Shown piece after piece: positions 1-11,739 of a stretch of DNA of 64,000 nt. A model generated the notes under the pieces. It saw only the letters and a program-made list of their open reading frames with translations. It had not been told where the DNA came from and did not search any database. Position numbers and translations under genes: made by a program. Source of the DNA: Ampelocalamus luodianensis (lineage: Eukaryota > Streptophyta > Magnoliopsida > Poales > Poaceae); assembly GCA_036346255.1 (NCBI GenBank), contig CM070620.1, positions 55,910,522 through 55,974,521 of the forward strand. Reading direction: 5' to 3'. The stretch's first letter is position 1; every line of letters begins with the position of its first letter.

Positions 1-3000
1 AATCAAATCCAACGGTGTTGTGCCATCGCATCTAAAAGGGGTGACGTGTATATCTTTTAATTGATCGTTGGATTTCAATCCAACGCCTCTTTGAAAGCGA
101 GCCCGAGCCTTCGATTCCATTTAGATCTCGATCGGTCGATCTAGATCGTGCGGTCCATATTAAATGATACCGATTCAAATCATTTAATCTCTCTATTTAT
201 CACAAAGCCCATTTCCAATCGGACGGTGATATTCTTTGAGCTTTTGTGAGGCCCGCGATCGAGGATAACAATGCGACCCACATGTCGTGATTCTTATCAT
301 CTTCCTTGTCTCTCTCAGCGCAGCTCTCTCTGAAATCAAGGAGAGGTTTATCCCAAAGTTTTGCAACTAATTTTTGGGATAATTAGCCCTAAATGGACAC
401 CTCATCAAGCTCTAGACTTTTCCCAATTGCCTCAGTAGCTCAACTCTCTTATATATAAACCCTAGCTTTTGAGTCGCAGCCATTGTTGACCATCAAGCTC
501 ATTTTCTTCCTTGTTGCCAAAGTGGGATTCTTGCTTCTATCCTTTGCTTATCCATCCTTAAGCACTGGTTTTACTTACAATAAAGATTGGTTATCTTTTG
601 TAGGTTAAATCCAGAGTTTATTTCTCTGTCCATCATCATCAGTTTTCAGAGTTCTTGGTATCTTTCCATCTTTGTTAAGCCAAAACCCTAGTTTCGACAT
701 CTTGAGCATCTTAAGAACCTTAGAAGTCTGTGAATCATTCTTTTAAGCATCGAGCTTGATCTTGCTTCAAACCAAAAACATTATTCTAGCTTTTCAGTCT
801 TTTGTGTCATTTTCAAGACCTAGGTTTCTTCCTGTCAACTTATCATCTTATTTAGGTTTTGACTAAACCCTAACAGCATGACAAGTTGATCTTTCAATTC
901 TTGTCATCATCAATTTTAACTTCTAGTTGAGATCTGTCTCTGTTTCTTTTTGTCGGCTTAACCGACAAAAATGAATTTCTTCTTAGTTGATGTGATCTAA
1001 CTAGTTAGGGTTAGACTAAGACTGGTTTGGGATATTAATTACCCTAAAAGATCATGCTAAGTTTCATTTAGGAACTTTTGCATGTTCTATACTTCTTTTT
1101 CCGAAAATTGCAATCTGTCCTGTTTTCAGCTCTTTTAAAATCTGAAAACTAGAACTTTGCTCTAAACTCTAATTTCTGTCTTTTGAAAACAGTAGGTTAT
1201 AAAATGGGTTATTATCACTATTAGGTAAATATAACTTAAGCATGTTGTTAATCATGCATTTCTTTATTGATCATACAATTTCGATAATTTATACCATTGT
1301 CGTTTTGGTATTTATTGGATTTTATTGCTTCTTTTGAAGTCGGTTCTCATCAAGCTTTTGAGTATACTTCAACAACCCGAGCTCGCAATGAAGTCTATTA
1401 CTATCAAGGCAAGCATCCTCTTTGCACCATATTGAACCCATTTTGTACAATAGCTTTTACAAATCCAAAGATATCTGTGCATGCTATTTGTCTGAAAATA
1501 CAAATGTGACTTGTAATAGCTAGCTATAACCCGACATGGTGGATTACCTTAATTATGACCATACACTCAACTCTAGTGTAGTATCGTATACTATATGGTC
1601 TATTTTCAGATTTGGCTTAGATATGCGATCTAGAGATTTTAGAGTTTGACAAGCATATCTTGTCAAACAGGAATCACAATCAACCCTTGTTATTTTAAAC
1701 TCTTTGTCCAGTTTCTTTAAATCAGTCTTGTATTTGAAATTCAAATTGATCTGGACAAGAGGAAGCTAGTGATGGTGCTTTTGTGCACGAGATTGGGTTT
1801 TGTGGTGGACTTGTCCGGTTGATTAAGGACCGAACTCGACTATTCAGTTCAAGTCCCCACGCACTTCCACATGCGATGTATGGGCGCTGCTTGGTTAAGT
1901 AAAATGTTGAGACTATTGAGTTGGAAACAGGAGAGTAAGGATATGTGTATTGACCTTGTATGGCATAGATGCTTAGGTCCGAGGACTGCGTTTATGCCAT
2001 GTGAGCTTGTATGTCGATGTCGATGTTCTTAAGAGGTGAGGCGTATATGTGCCTCGTCGCATATACGATACCTTAATGGTGCCGATAGCATTCTACTATG
2101 GGTAGGGAACCCAATTCGCTTTAAATTGTTTGGATCGGCATTATCGACACAACATGTGTGCCCGTGGTTAGTAGGTGGTATAGCCTACACTAATGGGATT
2201 AGTTCACACATGGGGGTCCAACTCAATAGTGTTGGCTTGTTGAAAAATACCAAATCTTAGCTTCCCCGGTCGGCATACCAAAGGAAGTGTGTCATCATTC
2301 GGAGGCATCCGAAGACAACGGGCTAGCTAAGTCATGTGGGTAAAGATGTACACCCCTGCAGGTATAAACTGTTCGAAATAGCCGTGTCCACGGTCATGGA
2401 CGATAACTTGAACTGATATCACCTGTATAGAGATTTTGATTTCCAAAATGTGGTTTCGGTTTATTTTCGGTTTGCATGAGGGAATCATGCACTGTACTGT
2501 TTACATTTAATGTATTTACTTACTGTTTTACTTTATTTTTGATTTATTAAATTGCTTTATCAAAAATTAGCCTTTGTAGGATAAGGTGTATCGCTTTATG
2601 CAAATTTGAACCTTTATACCTTCCTGTTGTAACCTTATGCATGTAACAACTCTACTCCTTTGAATAGGATCTAATAACCACTTTCTTTTGTTAGTTTGTG
2701 TAAGACTTGCTGAGTACCTTTTGTACTCAAGGTGCTACCACCTATTGTTGCAGGTGAGGATGGTTTTCTCTATGAAGTACCCGTTAGCGCCGATCAGGGT
2801 GACGCTAACGAGTGACGCTACTTCTTTCCTCCACGCAATTGCCTGCGGGTGGATGAGGCCATTGGTGGACATTTTCCGTTTATTTTGCTTCCGCTGTATA
2901 CTGTTAAAGTGACCAAGTCACTTAATATTGTAGTACTAATAGAATGATGTAACCTTATGTTTAATTATATCAATGTATGACTGGTATGTGTTTGATGCAA

Positions 3001-3204
3001 TGTTGATGAAGGATATATATGCAATGGTCGTTGATCCTGGGAACCATTGTGAATCATATATATCCGAATCACATCGGATCATCATTTGTTAAATTTATAT
3101 CTTTAGCATGGTTTTTAATAAAGCGCGATCTTGTTCCTTCATTAACAATTGTGCTACAGTATGAATTTAATTAGTAACATTTCCAATAACCGGGGGTCCT
3201 CACA
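1..3204 (+). mobile_element. LTR X: 3' part of a long Ty3/gypsy-type LTR (starts outside window)
   Basis: This stretch has no coding capacity but has the build of a long plant LTR. It has a TATA box at 451-458 followed by 'aaaccctag', a TC-rich leader-like stretch, and a sharp end at 3204 in GGGGGTCCTCACA. That end matches the GGTCCTCACA ends of elements A, B and C. No primer-binding site follows, so it is the downstream LTR of an element, or a solo LTR, whose left end lies outside the window. Short open frames inside it look like chance frames. The family is inferred from the terminus only. Confidence 0.6.
451..458 (+). promoter_or_regulatory. TATA box of LTR X
   Basis: The sequence ATATATAA lies 20-30 bases before a pyrimidine-rich stretch with the 'aaaccctagc' context usual at plant LTR transcription starts. 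It is the only clear TATA motif near this position. Confidence 0.45.
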
Positions 3205-3798
3205 TGTGGTGTATAGGCTCTTGGTCCCTGTGCCAGTGGGCACAGGCAAGGGTATACAGCGACGGTTGTATACCCCGCATTACCGGTAAAATGCAAAAAG
3301 AGATAAAGTTGAAAAGGTGCATTGCATTGGTTGCATTCACATGAGCATGAAGGCTATACTTTGGTGCATTGTTTATCTTGGATTGTTGATGCTATGAATG
3401 ATAATTTGCTTAGCCTTGTTGGTACTTGCTGAGTCTTTGGGCTCACTCTTGCTTTGATGTGTTTTAGGTACAACTGCAAGACCCGCATGCATGGGAGGGA
3501 GTAGATGTTTGGATGCACGACTACCACTCAATCTTAAGAATTACTTATGGTGGTTTGAGTTTCAGATTAATCGTAATAATGAGAATAGCAAATTTTGGTT
3601 ATGTTTATGAGATTATCCCGCATGCTTGAATGAACTTTGATTATGAAGATATTGATAAATGTCATGATTAATTGTTGGAACCTTGGTATAGCCGACTATA
3701 CAAAGGAGGTTTTTATTAAAATTTGTAATTGGTCTTAGTTTAGTTTAGTTTAATTTAATTTTAGTAGCATTCGGGCTCAATCTTTGTCAGGGTGTTAC
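3205..3798. mobile_element. LTR fragment Y
   Basis: This 594-bp segment begins directly after the CA end of LTR X and ends in GGGTGTTACA at 3798, a common gypsy LTR terminus. It contains the 'acttgctgagt...ttgggctcactcttgc' motif seen near the poly(A) region of many grass gypsy LTRs. Element E sequence resumes immediately after 3798. The simplest reading is an LTR inserted in E and itself split by X. Orientation is uncertain because GGGTGTTACA could be an LTR end on + or an LTR start on -. No duplication can be checked because the left junction is outside the window. Confidence 0.45.
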
Positions 3799-4234
3799 AT
3801 CTTGTGTGTTGGATTTTGTGGATTATCCTATACCTATTTGTTCATCTCTTATTACACCATCTAGCATTGACAATCTGAATAATGATGTTGAAGTATGGAA
3901 GAACTTACAAATCTTTTGACCCTTGCTAGATGAATTTGCCATTACTCAATTGAACTCTGATTATATGAATGACTTGTGCACTTTGAACTCAATTGTTGTG
4001 ATGCCCATTAACTTACAAAAGTTGAGGACAATTTTCTTTCATAATCGGGCAATGCACAACTCTACTGTTTACTTCACTTATACTTGCAAATTGAGTTGCA
4101 CACTGAATGCTGTGAGAAAATGTACATGTGTTAATTTGATGCATGCACAATCACCTTTCTCTGTCTCGTTGCCACCTACTGTTGCTAACATTTTGCAGAA
4201 AGATGAGAATGCATTGCTCCAAGTTTTAAAGCTT
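3799..4234 (+). pseudogene. C-terminal part of gag-plus protein of element E
   Basis: The translated product matches residue for residue much of the C-terminal region of element D's protein. Shared features include the stretches LLDEFA, QLxSDYMN, FTYTCKLSC and DENxLLQVLKL. The frame is open except for one TGA at 3917-3919, where D has a serine codon. The Copia solo LTR interrupts it at 4235. The last codons resume at 5554 and run through the polypurine tract into the LTR, as in D. It has no recognisable enzyme motif, and no reverse transcriptase or integrase segment is seen. The function is unknown. Retention of the frame in two diverged copies suggests the region was once under selection. 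Confidence 0.6.
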
Positions 4235-4239
4235 CTTTT

Positions 4240-5548
4240 TGAAGGGCAACGGGTAGGCTACACTAGCGCAAATTAAAAAAAAATTCTACCCGTAAACCAA
4301 GATCACTGCAGTTATAGATCACGGTCTTACCACTAGACGCAGTGCGGAAGTTGATGCGACGACGTCGGGCGGTGTAGTCGCACTCGATGCATGATGCGTC
4401 GGGCAAAGTAGTCGTACTACTTCCTCGTCCTCGTCGCGGCCCCACGTACAACTCCTTTCTTGCGGTTCGTCCCAACACCACGATGCAGCGCCTCAAAGGT
4501 ATCCACACGTGCGGGAGGAAGCGACGCTGCCGGACTACTAGATCCGCGCGCGACTAGGGCGTGGGAGGGTGGCGGCGTGGTTTGAGGATATCACGAAAAA
4601 CTCATCTCTCAACCAGCGCCCTGCCCTCCTTTTATAGACGCCCTTATAATGGGCTTCTACGAATAGAGGCCTATTAGGACTCAATGCCCGATCTAGTCGG
4701 ATCCAATCCGAATTAGGCTTCACCTCTAAGTGTGTGACCCTATGGTTCACATATGTTTAGACATGATGCGAGTACACATACTTGGTCAATAGTTGGTAGC
4801 GGCCTCTAGCAAGACGTGCCAACTCCTAAACATACGTAAAGATCATATTGGGCGAACCATCACAACGTTATGTACATGCCAATCCCTTTGCCTCACGATA
4901 TTCGGTCGAGCTCCAAGTGACCACTCTTTCTCGATCCGTGATCCTAATCCCTTACTAGGTTAACTCTTAACCTTAAGTAGCATGGCCATGCATTTGGATC
5001 CGATCACTCGAGGCCCAGAGATATCTCTCGGTAGAGAGGGCAAATCCCATCTCGATCGACCATGCCTCGCAAAGATGCTTCATGACAAACCCGAAAGCTA
5101 CCTTTATAACTACCCATTCACGAGTAGCGTTTGATAGCCCCTAAGTAGGTCGATTCACATCTCAAGTACATGCGACAATCTCAGTCTAAGGACAAGGCGT
5201 ACACATTGTGTAGAGAGAACCATAAGAATAATTACTATGTCTCATGTTGGGTCGGTCCAACCCCATGTTCTAAACATGTGTCCACATTATTGGTTTGACA
5301 TCTCCATGTCTATGACCTGTGAAACATGGTCATCAACCGATACATGTTCTAATCCATCATTCACGTGTGTCCTCACATGAACTCCGACTAGGGACAACTT
5401 TAGAATAACCATACAAGTAAAGAGTTTCACAAACAAGTCACATACTTGTTAATCAACACAAAGGCAATATTCAAGGAACATTTATTAAATCATGGATACA
5501 ATGAAATATCATCATCAATATGATTGCCTCTAGGGCATATCTCCAACA
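4240..5548 (-). mobile_element. Solo LTR of a Ty1/Copia element (BARE/Angela-like start)
   Basis: On the minus strand the LTR starts TGTTGGAGATATGCCCTAGA, a start typical of grass BARE/Angela/RIRE1-type Copia LTRs, and ends GCCCTTCA. It is 1309 bp long with a minus-strand TATAAAA box at 4630-4636. Perfect CTTTT target-site duplications flank it at 4235-4239 and 5549-5553. There is no internal domain, primer-binding site or second LTR, so it is a solo LTR left by LTR-LTR recombination. Removing it rejoins element E's coding region at the same point where element D is continuous. Confidence 0.8.
4630..4636 (-). promoter_or_regulatory. TATA box of the Copia solo LTR
   Basis: The minus-strand sequence TATAAAAGG is a canonical plant TATA box. 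Its direction agrees with the minus-strand orientation set by the TGTTGGAGAT start of the LTR. Confidence 0.5.
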
Positions 5549-5595
5549 CTTTTGCCGCTGGAGGATGGGCGTGAGTCGAGAACGACTCAAATACA

Positions 5596-5607
5596 AGAAG
5601 GGGAGGA
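5596..5607 (+). other. Polypurine tract of element E
   Basis: The run AGAAGGGGAGGA ends directly before the LTR start TGATGAGG. The same tract, in reverse complement, borders the corresponding LTR of element D at 20940-20952. It would prime plus-strand DNA synthesis. It lies inside the open frame encoding an acidic QEGEDDED stretch. Confidence 0.75.
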
Positions 5608-6258
5608 TGATGAGGACATCAACCCTTCGGATACGACCACTACTCCACCTCCAACCGGGCGATTCGACTGCCATCGATTCGGTTGCGTTAAGCGCTACTC
5701 CAACGCACCGACGAATTTACTTCACTTATACCTGGTGCGGCCACCTCTTGGGCCGCCGCCACTCGAGCCAGATGCACTATTCATGGTACTGTTCATGTGA
5801 ATAGTAACCCCTATGAATAGTACCACATTGCTACCTCTTAGACATATGCGGCTCCCCCTCCCCTATATAAGGAGGTCTCCCCCTTTAGTTTTGCTTGGAT
5901 TTTGTTTAGTTAAAAGTTAACCTTGTTGCAACTTCGTGTATTGGCTTGTGTCGACTATACCAACCATAATACCGCTTCAGAATCCCAAATCAATTCAATA
6001 TTTCAATTCCTATTTGCAATTTCAGATTGCTTTATCTTTTTCTTGCGTGCTTCTTCGGTGTATGCAGGAATCGACCTTCGTGGACAGGTCATCCGGGTAT
6101 TCGTCCACGGTTGATAATGACTTGTCAATCAGTTCAGTGATTGCGTGGTTTCGAGCCTTACGTGTTCGTAGCCAGGATCGTGAGAGTTGAGCGACGCCTA
6201 CCGAACTTATTGTTCTCATCGAAAGATCGGGCCAACAATTGGACCTTCGGGTTCATCA
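5608..6258 (+). repeat. 3' LTR of element E
   Basis: This 651-bp LTR begins TGATGA and ends TCATCA, the same terminal inverted bases as the 740-bp LTR of D. The first ~45 bases and the stretch near 'gatcgggcca' match D, while the middle is diverged. A TATATAA box lies at 5864-5870, preceded by a C-rich stretch and followed by 'ggaggtctccccc'. Confidence 0.7.
5864..5870 (+). promoter_or_regulatory. TATA box of element E LTR
   Basis: The context CCCCTATATAAGGAGG sits mid-LTR on the same strand as the element and is a typical plant LTR promoter core. Confidence 0.55.
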
Positions 6259-6613
6259 CGTCCTACAGGATTCCTGGAAGAATTCACCTACGTGAGTATA
6301 ATCATGAGGTCATGATCAAAGGAAGATAAGGGTATACTTTCTTAAGTACTCATGAGCTAGATACAGTGACATGACCGTAATGTCCCAACTCGAGAGGGAA
6401 AAGGGCAAGCTGCCCAGTACGGAATGTCACTTGGGCGAAAACTCTCACACTAAGGCATTGGATCAAGGAGAAGTCCTCCTTTGTCTGTTCAGAGTCATAG
6501 TACTTGATGCTAGGCTTTGGGTTTGAACCCACAAGGTACCCATTATTGAACAGTTGTATATTAAAGAAGATTTTGAGCATCTATTATCAAATTGATAAAT
6601 TGCTGAGGACTGT
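6259..6613. other. Sequence between elements E and F; no gene seen
   Basis: This 355-bp stretch is the left flank of element F and continues, after F is removed, at 30800. I see no open frame, RNA gene or terminal repeat. It may belong to the CACTA transposon whose right end is at 31924, but no CACTA left end is visible. Confidence 0.4.
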
Positions 6614-7113
6614 TGTTGTAGGGGCGGCCCACCGGCCCCCGCGGCCAGCCAAGCGCCTAAGCGTGCCAACCCAGCCGAAGGGTTTCGGAGGGAGCCGAAG
6701 GGCCCCGGAGGTTTTCGGAGGGAGCAGTCGCCCGGACGCCCGAAGAACTTCGGCTGGAGGAGATGCCCCGCTCCCCCTGCTGCAACAGTCCCCCTGGACC
6801 AGGTGCACCAGCCGGGTACATTGGGACCAGGGCGATCCATCAAGGACCAAAGGCTACACTTACGGGTAGGAAAAGACCCTGCAGCCTCTACTTAGATGAG
6901 GGCCATGTAGGGGGGCAAACTTGTAATCTCACATACCGGGAGGAATGGCTATAAGTAGCCATCCCCATGTAAAAGGGGGTGGTCCCTTTTGGTTTAGAAG
7001 AAATATACTCAAGTCATTTTCCTTACAGCTGGTTCTCTGTCTTAGGATACCTTGGTCCCCTGGGACGCTGGGGTTCCCCTTCTCTTACTGTCTAGTCTTT
7101 TTCTACTACGACA
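6614..7113 (+). repeat. 5' LTR of element F
   Basis: This 500-bp LTR is GC-rich in its first half. A TATAAGTA box at 6950-6957 sits inside the inverted repeat GGCTA/TAGCC. The LTR ends CTACTACGACA and is followed by the primer-binding site. It is a close copy of 30267-30794, with the two differing by several indels in the GC-rich part. Confidence 0.85.
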
Positions 7114-7114
7114 G

Positions 7115-7132
7115 TTGGCACCGTCTGTGGGG
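7115..7132 (+). other. Primer-binding site of element F
   Basis: TTGGCACCGTCTGTGGGG directly follows the 5' LTR. It resembles the TGGCGCCGTCTGTGGG block found after 5' LTRs of grass gypsy elements. Confidence 0.6.
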
Positions 7133-7172
7133 TCCGGCACGAAAGTCACGGAGCCCGACTTTGAGATGCAGT

Positions 7173-7198
7173 ATGGCTCCCAAAACGAGGGCCAAAGC
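7173..7198 (+). pseudogene. First codons of element F gag (split by element D)
   Basis: The ATG at 7173 starts a basic N-terminus (MAPKTRAKA). The frame stops at the D insertion and continues in frame at 24868 once D and one AAAGC duplication are removed. The ATG is chosen because it is the first after the primer-binding site and gives an in-frame junction. Confidence 0.7.
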
Positions 7199-7603
7199 TG
7201 ATGACACTACGGTGGCCCGATCTTCCGATAGGTTCGATTGGTTTCGTCGTGAGGACGTTGACGCTTTGAGGCTTTCGACCAGCAGATCGTCACCTCGCAA
7301 TTCGCTACACCCGCACGACTGTCGTTATCAACCACGCTCGAACGCGATCGACCTTACCACGAGGGTTATTGTTCCTGCAAGCAATCGAAGCAACTCACAA
7401 GAACAAGGAAAATGCAATTTGAATTGTATTGCGAATATGAATGAAGTTCACAATGTGGGGTCTCAAACCGATAAACGGTGAAACCGCAAAGTGGCAGAAT
7501 AATCTAAGAAAAACCCAAGGAACTAGAGGGGAGGCGGCCACTATTTAAAGGACGAAGGGAGGGGCGGCGACACTGTTCATGCGTGATTAGTGCCACATGA
7601 ACA
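7199..7603 (-). repeat. 3' LTR of element D, first part
   Basis: This part matches 24123-24518 closely. It is cut off at 7603 by element C. The last five bases, GAACA, are one copy of C's target-site duplication. Confidence 0.85.
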
Positions 7604-10600
7604 TGTGAGGACCCCAGTTTATTTGGTTTGTAATGCTTAACCAACCACCTGGTCCTAGCATCACAAATCAAATAAACTGATCCTCGAGATATGTATACTT
7701 CCTGCGAAGCAAGATACACACCGGTACAAAATTAGACATCAACTCCATTCCACACATAGAGTCCAAACACCACACTTCCAAACGGAAGATAAACAAATAG
7801 CAAAGATATTACGCATAATGGCCGATCGCCACAAGATACACAAATAGCAACAAAAGACAATGAAGCAAAAGTGCCATAAAATGGCTATAAACAAAGCCAA
7901 TCGGTGTGCCTTCAACCCACAAGGCATCCGACCGACCGCCAAGACTAGTCGTCACCCACGGCGACAAAGACACTCACGTAAGTGAGGACCCCGAGGCTCA
8001 CCTTCTTCCTCTGCAACAAAACATTAAGCAAAGCACACGAGTACAAAGATTGTCTTTGTACCCGCAAGACTGACGTGTGAACTAGCGCACTGCTCATATG
8101 CTACATGCAGCTTGTTTAGTGGAGGCCATATGTTTCATTTGCACAAAGCCAATTTTCGCTTTGCAATAAGGTAATACGGTTTAAAGGCAAGTTTGCAATT
8201 CATTTTAAGGTTGAAATACAGTAAGGGTAATAATAACAAAAGCGAAAGATAAACAATTTAGAAGTGACTATCCCAATAGTCACCACAACAATAGCACGAA
8301 TCCCGATTCGTACCACCCATCAAGTTTTAATTTAAATGTTGCGCCTAACTCTCGATAAGCTTACCCAAGCGTGTCCATCACCTAGGACGAGGCTATTCGA
8401 ATAGTTTTTAACCCTGCAGGGGTGTACCAATGTACCCACAATTCAGACCGCCTTTAAGCCAAAACACACTTCCGAAGGTATGTCGCACGGCTAAGTCCTA
8501 CGAGGCTGTTTCCAATATTGTGTATCAACCCGAGCCGCTCGTATGGGTAGAAACACCATACGCTACATGGTAAAGCCGAAAAGACAACTACCCACTCAGA
8601 TAAAGCTTTTCTGACAACTACCATGCTCCCACCTCCGTCCCTCCCGCGACCTCCTGCGACCGGGACCAATACACGCCAAAGTACTAGGTCAAGAGAGGTC
8701 CCATACCCTCTAGTGTGGTTAGCACGCCAAATGCTGGATAACAAAAACTCACAAGATGTTCGGTCCTTAATTGACCGGGCACCTTTCGAAATACACCCAA
8801 AAGATCACACCATTCTTACCATTGTGCGCGCCCAAATCATTTTTGTTTTTGGTTTTAGTTTTGCAAGTAAGCATAGCAAAATGTGAAACATAAAGTTGTA
8901 GTAAATTTTGTGTGATCAAGGTTACCGACTAAAGTCGATAACCGCCAGATTCTCCGATAGCTAAGCATGTCTAAGCAAGTTGACCGGATCTACTAAGTGA
9001 TAAGAGATCATCCAATGATCTCTAATCACAAAGAAATAACCTAGGCTCGGTAGTAGAGATCAATATTTTGTCTACGGATATGCAAATCTGATTTAACTAA
9101 TCAATTTAACACAAATTAAGCAATGCATACATACAATGAAACAAAATATTAATCTTTAAAATACTGGGATTAAACATGATCAAACCGCTTGTTCGGTCAC
9201 GTTGCTCAATATGTTGCGGAGGATCGTTCTCAGGGTTGCCGCAAATATCGAATCCTAACGATTGAACAAAACAGCGAATAAGAACGAATAACACCGACAA
9301 AACTCAAACAATACAACAAAAACAAAACACACCAAACTTTTCCCAGCAGCCTAAGCATGATATAACAAAATTTTAGAAACAGAGAACAAATTATTTTAAG
9401 TTATTAATAATTTTCTATGAATTTTCTAAGCTAAAAACACAACATGTCACTAGTTAATTATCCAACAAATTTTCATGAACAAACATAGTATCTAAAACCT
9501 ATCCTAAGAATTAGTACATTTAAAAATGACAAATTACAAAATTGGTTTCACTGGATTTGGACAAATATTGAAAGAGATATGCATTTTCTAATCTAGGAGA
9601 TACATAAAACATCATTTTATTAATTAACATATTTTTGCTACAGAGACATGGATGAAACTAATTTTAGTAAATAATACATTTGAAATGAAAATAAACAGCA
9701 CTGGATTCATGCAATTTGGATAAAAATTGAATTAGTTATGCATTTTCTAAGTTTAAATGAATTAACAGTGCAACAGAAAACATATTACAGAAATACTAAA
9801 GCATTAAATCCTTTTTCTACCCACACTATCTAGCCCTGCACAATCGACAATGGCCCGCGAAAATGTTGACTGTAACACCACCGTAGAAAGTGACGCGTCG
9901 GCGTATTCTAAGAATACGTCTTCGGCTTACCAAAGTGCAAACCTAACATACCCACGCAGAAATACGCTTCCAACAGAAAAACGTATGAAACTACACAAAC
10001 CCTAACCGACATTCCGGCCCACATGACGAGACTCAAAGTGAAAAGCAACGGTTGGATTAAACGATTTCTAAACGCGACAACCGCAAGGGCCCACAAGACG
10101 AGACTCAAGGTAGACATGATTAGAGTCAAACAAATCATCACCGGCGGTTCACCGGCGAAGACGGCACGCGGTGGCGCGGCGCGCAACCGATCTAGCAAAC
10201 CAGAGGTTTCGGCGAAAGAGTGGTACCTTCGGTTCGCAAGGACCTAGCGAACTCGATGACGGTGACGCGAGCCCGATGGTCGACGGAGATGAGCTCACGA
10301 CGGCCGGAGGCGGAGAAGAAAGCACGGCCCACGCGAGAAGGCGATCGGGCTTCTAGAAGACTCGGAAGGTGTGCTTAAGCCGCCTCAACACCGTGGAGCA
10401 AGGAGCACACGATAACGCCGACGAAGAAAGCCCGAGGTGACCGGAATTTCCACGGCGCGAAACCGAGCTTGAGAAGAATTGGTCGCACGCCCGCAACGAT
10501 GCACAAAAGGCGTAAACAAGCCCACCGTTAGACTCGGTGCATCAATGCGATCCTAAGGGACTAGGTGGCGGGCCGAAACTCACCAGTGTCGCAAACGAGC

Positions 10601-11714
10601 TCACGGATCGAGATCGCCGAGGCGAGACGACGATATCGCCCTTGGCGATCCACCGGACGCCAAGGACCCGAATAGGCAAAATGGAGGCGCGAGGCAAGAG
10701 GAACACGATGGTGCGGTCCGCCCAAGGGCGGCTCAGAACGGCGGCGCTACGCCGAGTTTTTCTCCTACCGAAGCTAAGAAATGGGCGAGGGGCGCAAGAA
10801 TGGTCGCGAGAAGGAATGGACGACCCTATGAGGTAGATGGACTTGTGCGATCCTCGAGGCGCACACGCGTCCTCGCGTGGCGGCGACGAAGCGTGGCACG
10901 CATGCGCGATCGCCGCCGAGCTCCGGAGGCGCGAGTCGGCGAGGAAGAACTCGGCTGTGGGACCCATATGTCGCGACGACGGCGGTGCGAACCGGTGGTT
11001 TGATTTGATCAGCAACGCACCGACCGTTGGATCTAAAACGGACGGCTGAGATCGATGTATGCATTCGGACAGGTCGGTTGCGCACGCGACGTGGATCGTT
11101 CGATTTGCATCGGACGGTCACGATCGATTGGACTCGGCGACGCGTTTAGTTGACACGACCGAGCCAAGTGGTGCGAGTCGACTCGAGCCCGAGTTGGGTT
11201 CGGGCCCGAGGAACGATGTTTTAGAATTTGATTTAAAAGACAGAGAAGGTTTGGGGAATTTTTAGAGGTAGCTCTGAGCTCCAAAATTCCGAAATTTTTA
11301 TGGCAGCTACTAGAGACAGAGAACAACATTGCATAAATTTTCCAGAACTTTCTATGCACTGAAAAGTTCTGCAGAAAATTCACAAGCATGCTGACCTAGG
11401 GTTTGACCAGGTTTTCAACTAGTTTGACTTGGTCATTTGAAATAGCAAACAAAATCTAAAAATTGTGAAATAATTCAGAGAGGTAGCTAGGATGATCAAG
11501 ATGCTAGGAAAAATATTTTCAGAGGATGATCACAAGTTTGAAGGCTAGAATCTGATAATCAACAATTTCCAATCACAAGAATTAAATTCTACAAATTGGA
11601 AATTGCTAGGGAAAATTGTAGAAACTTTCAAATGATTTGAAGAGACAACAAAAGTTTTTATTTCTCCTCAAAATTTTACATTTGAAATACAAACCCTAAG
11701 TTAGGGCTGTTACA
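7604..11714 (-). repeat. 3' LTR of element C
   Basis: On the minus strand it starts TGTAACAGCCCTAAC (11714) and ends GGGGTCCTCACA (7604), 4111 bp in all. It contains both conserved hairpins described for A and B, at 8041-8061 and 8920-8943. It is nearly identical to 16477-20593, with differences concentrated at CAG/CTG/CCG sites. Confidence 0.9.
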
Positions 11715-11730
11715 AATCTCCCCCCCTTAC
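11715..11730 (-). other. Polypurine tract of element C
   Basis: The minus-strand run GTAAGGGGGGGAGATT directly precedes the 3' LTR start TGTAACAGCC. The same tract is found in element A at 45159-45174. Confidence 0.85.
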
Positions 11731-11739
11731 AGGAATCTC

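Larger units (their letters stand above)
3799..6258 (+). mobile_element. Element E: 3' half of a gag-only LTR retrotransposon
   Basis: E is recognised by its similarity to element D. It has the same C-terminal coding region (3799-4234, resuming at 5554), the same polypurine tract and an LTR with the same TGATGAGGACATC start. Its left part is lost to the Y/X insertion, and the Copia solo LTR at 4240-5548 splits it. The 3' LTR ends in TTCATCA at 6258. The following five bases are CGTCC, but the left target-site copy lies outside the window. D and E differ widely in the LTR middle, so they are separate, older insertions of one family. Confidence 0.75.

Noticed and set aside
6463..6869. Frames of 121-126 codons on both strands at the F left end
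   Set aside because: They span the LTR boundary and the GC-rich LTR start. The 3' LTR copy does not keep them.
10542..11015. Long minus-strand open frame (157 codons) in element C LTR
   Set aside because: It overlaps several other frames in all phases in the GC-rich LTR part, and the second LTR copy does not keep the frame.
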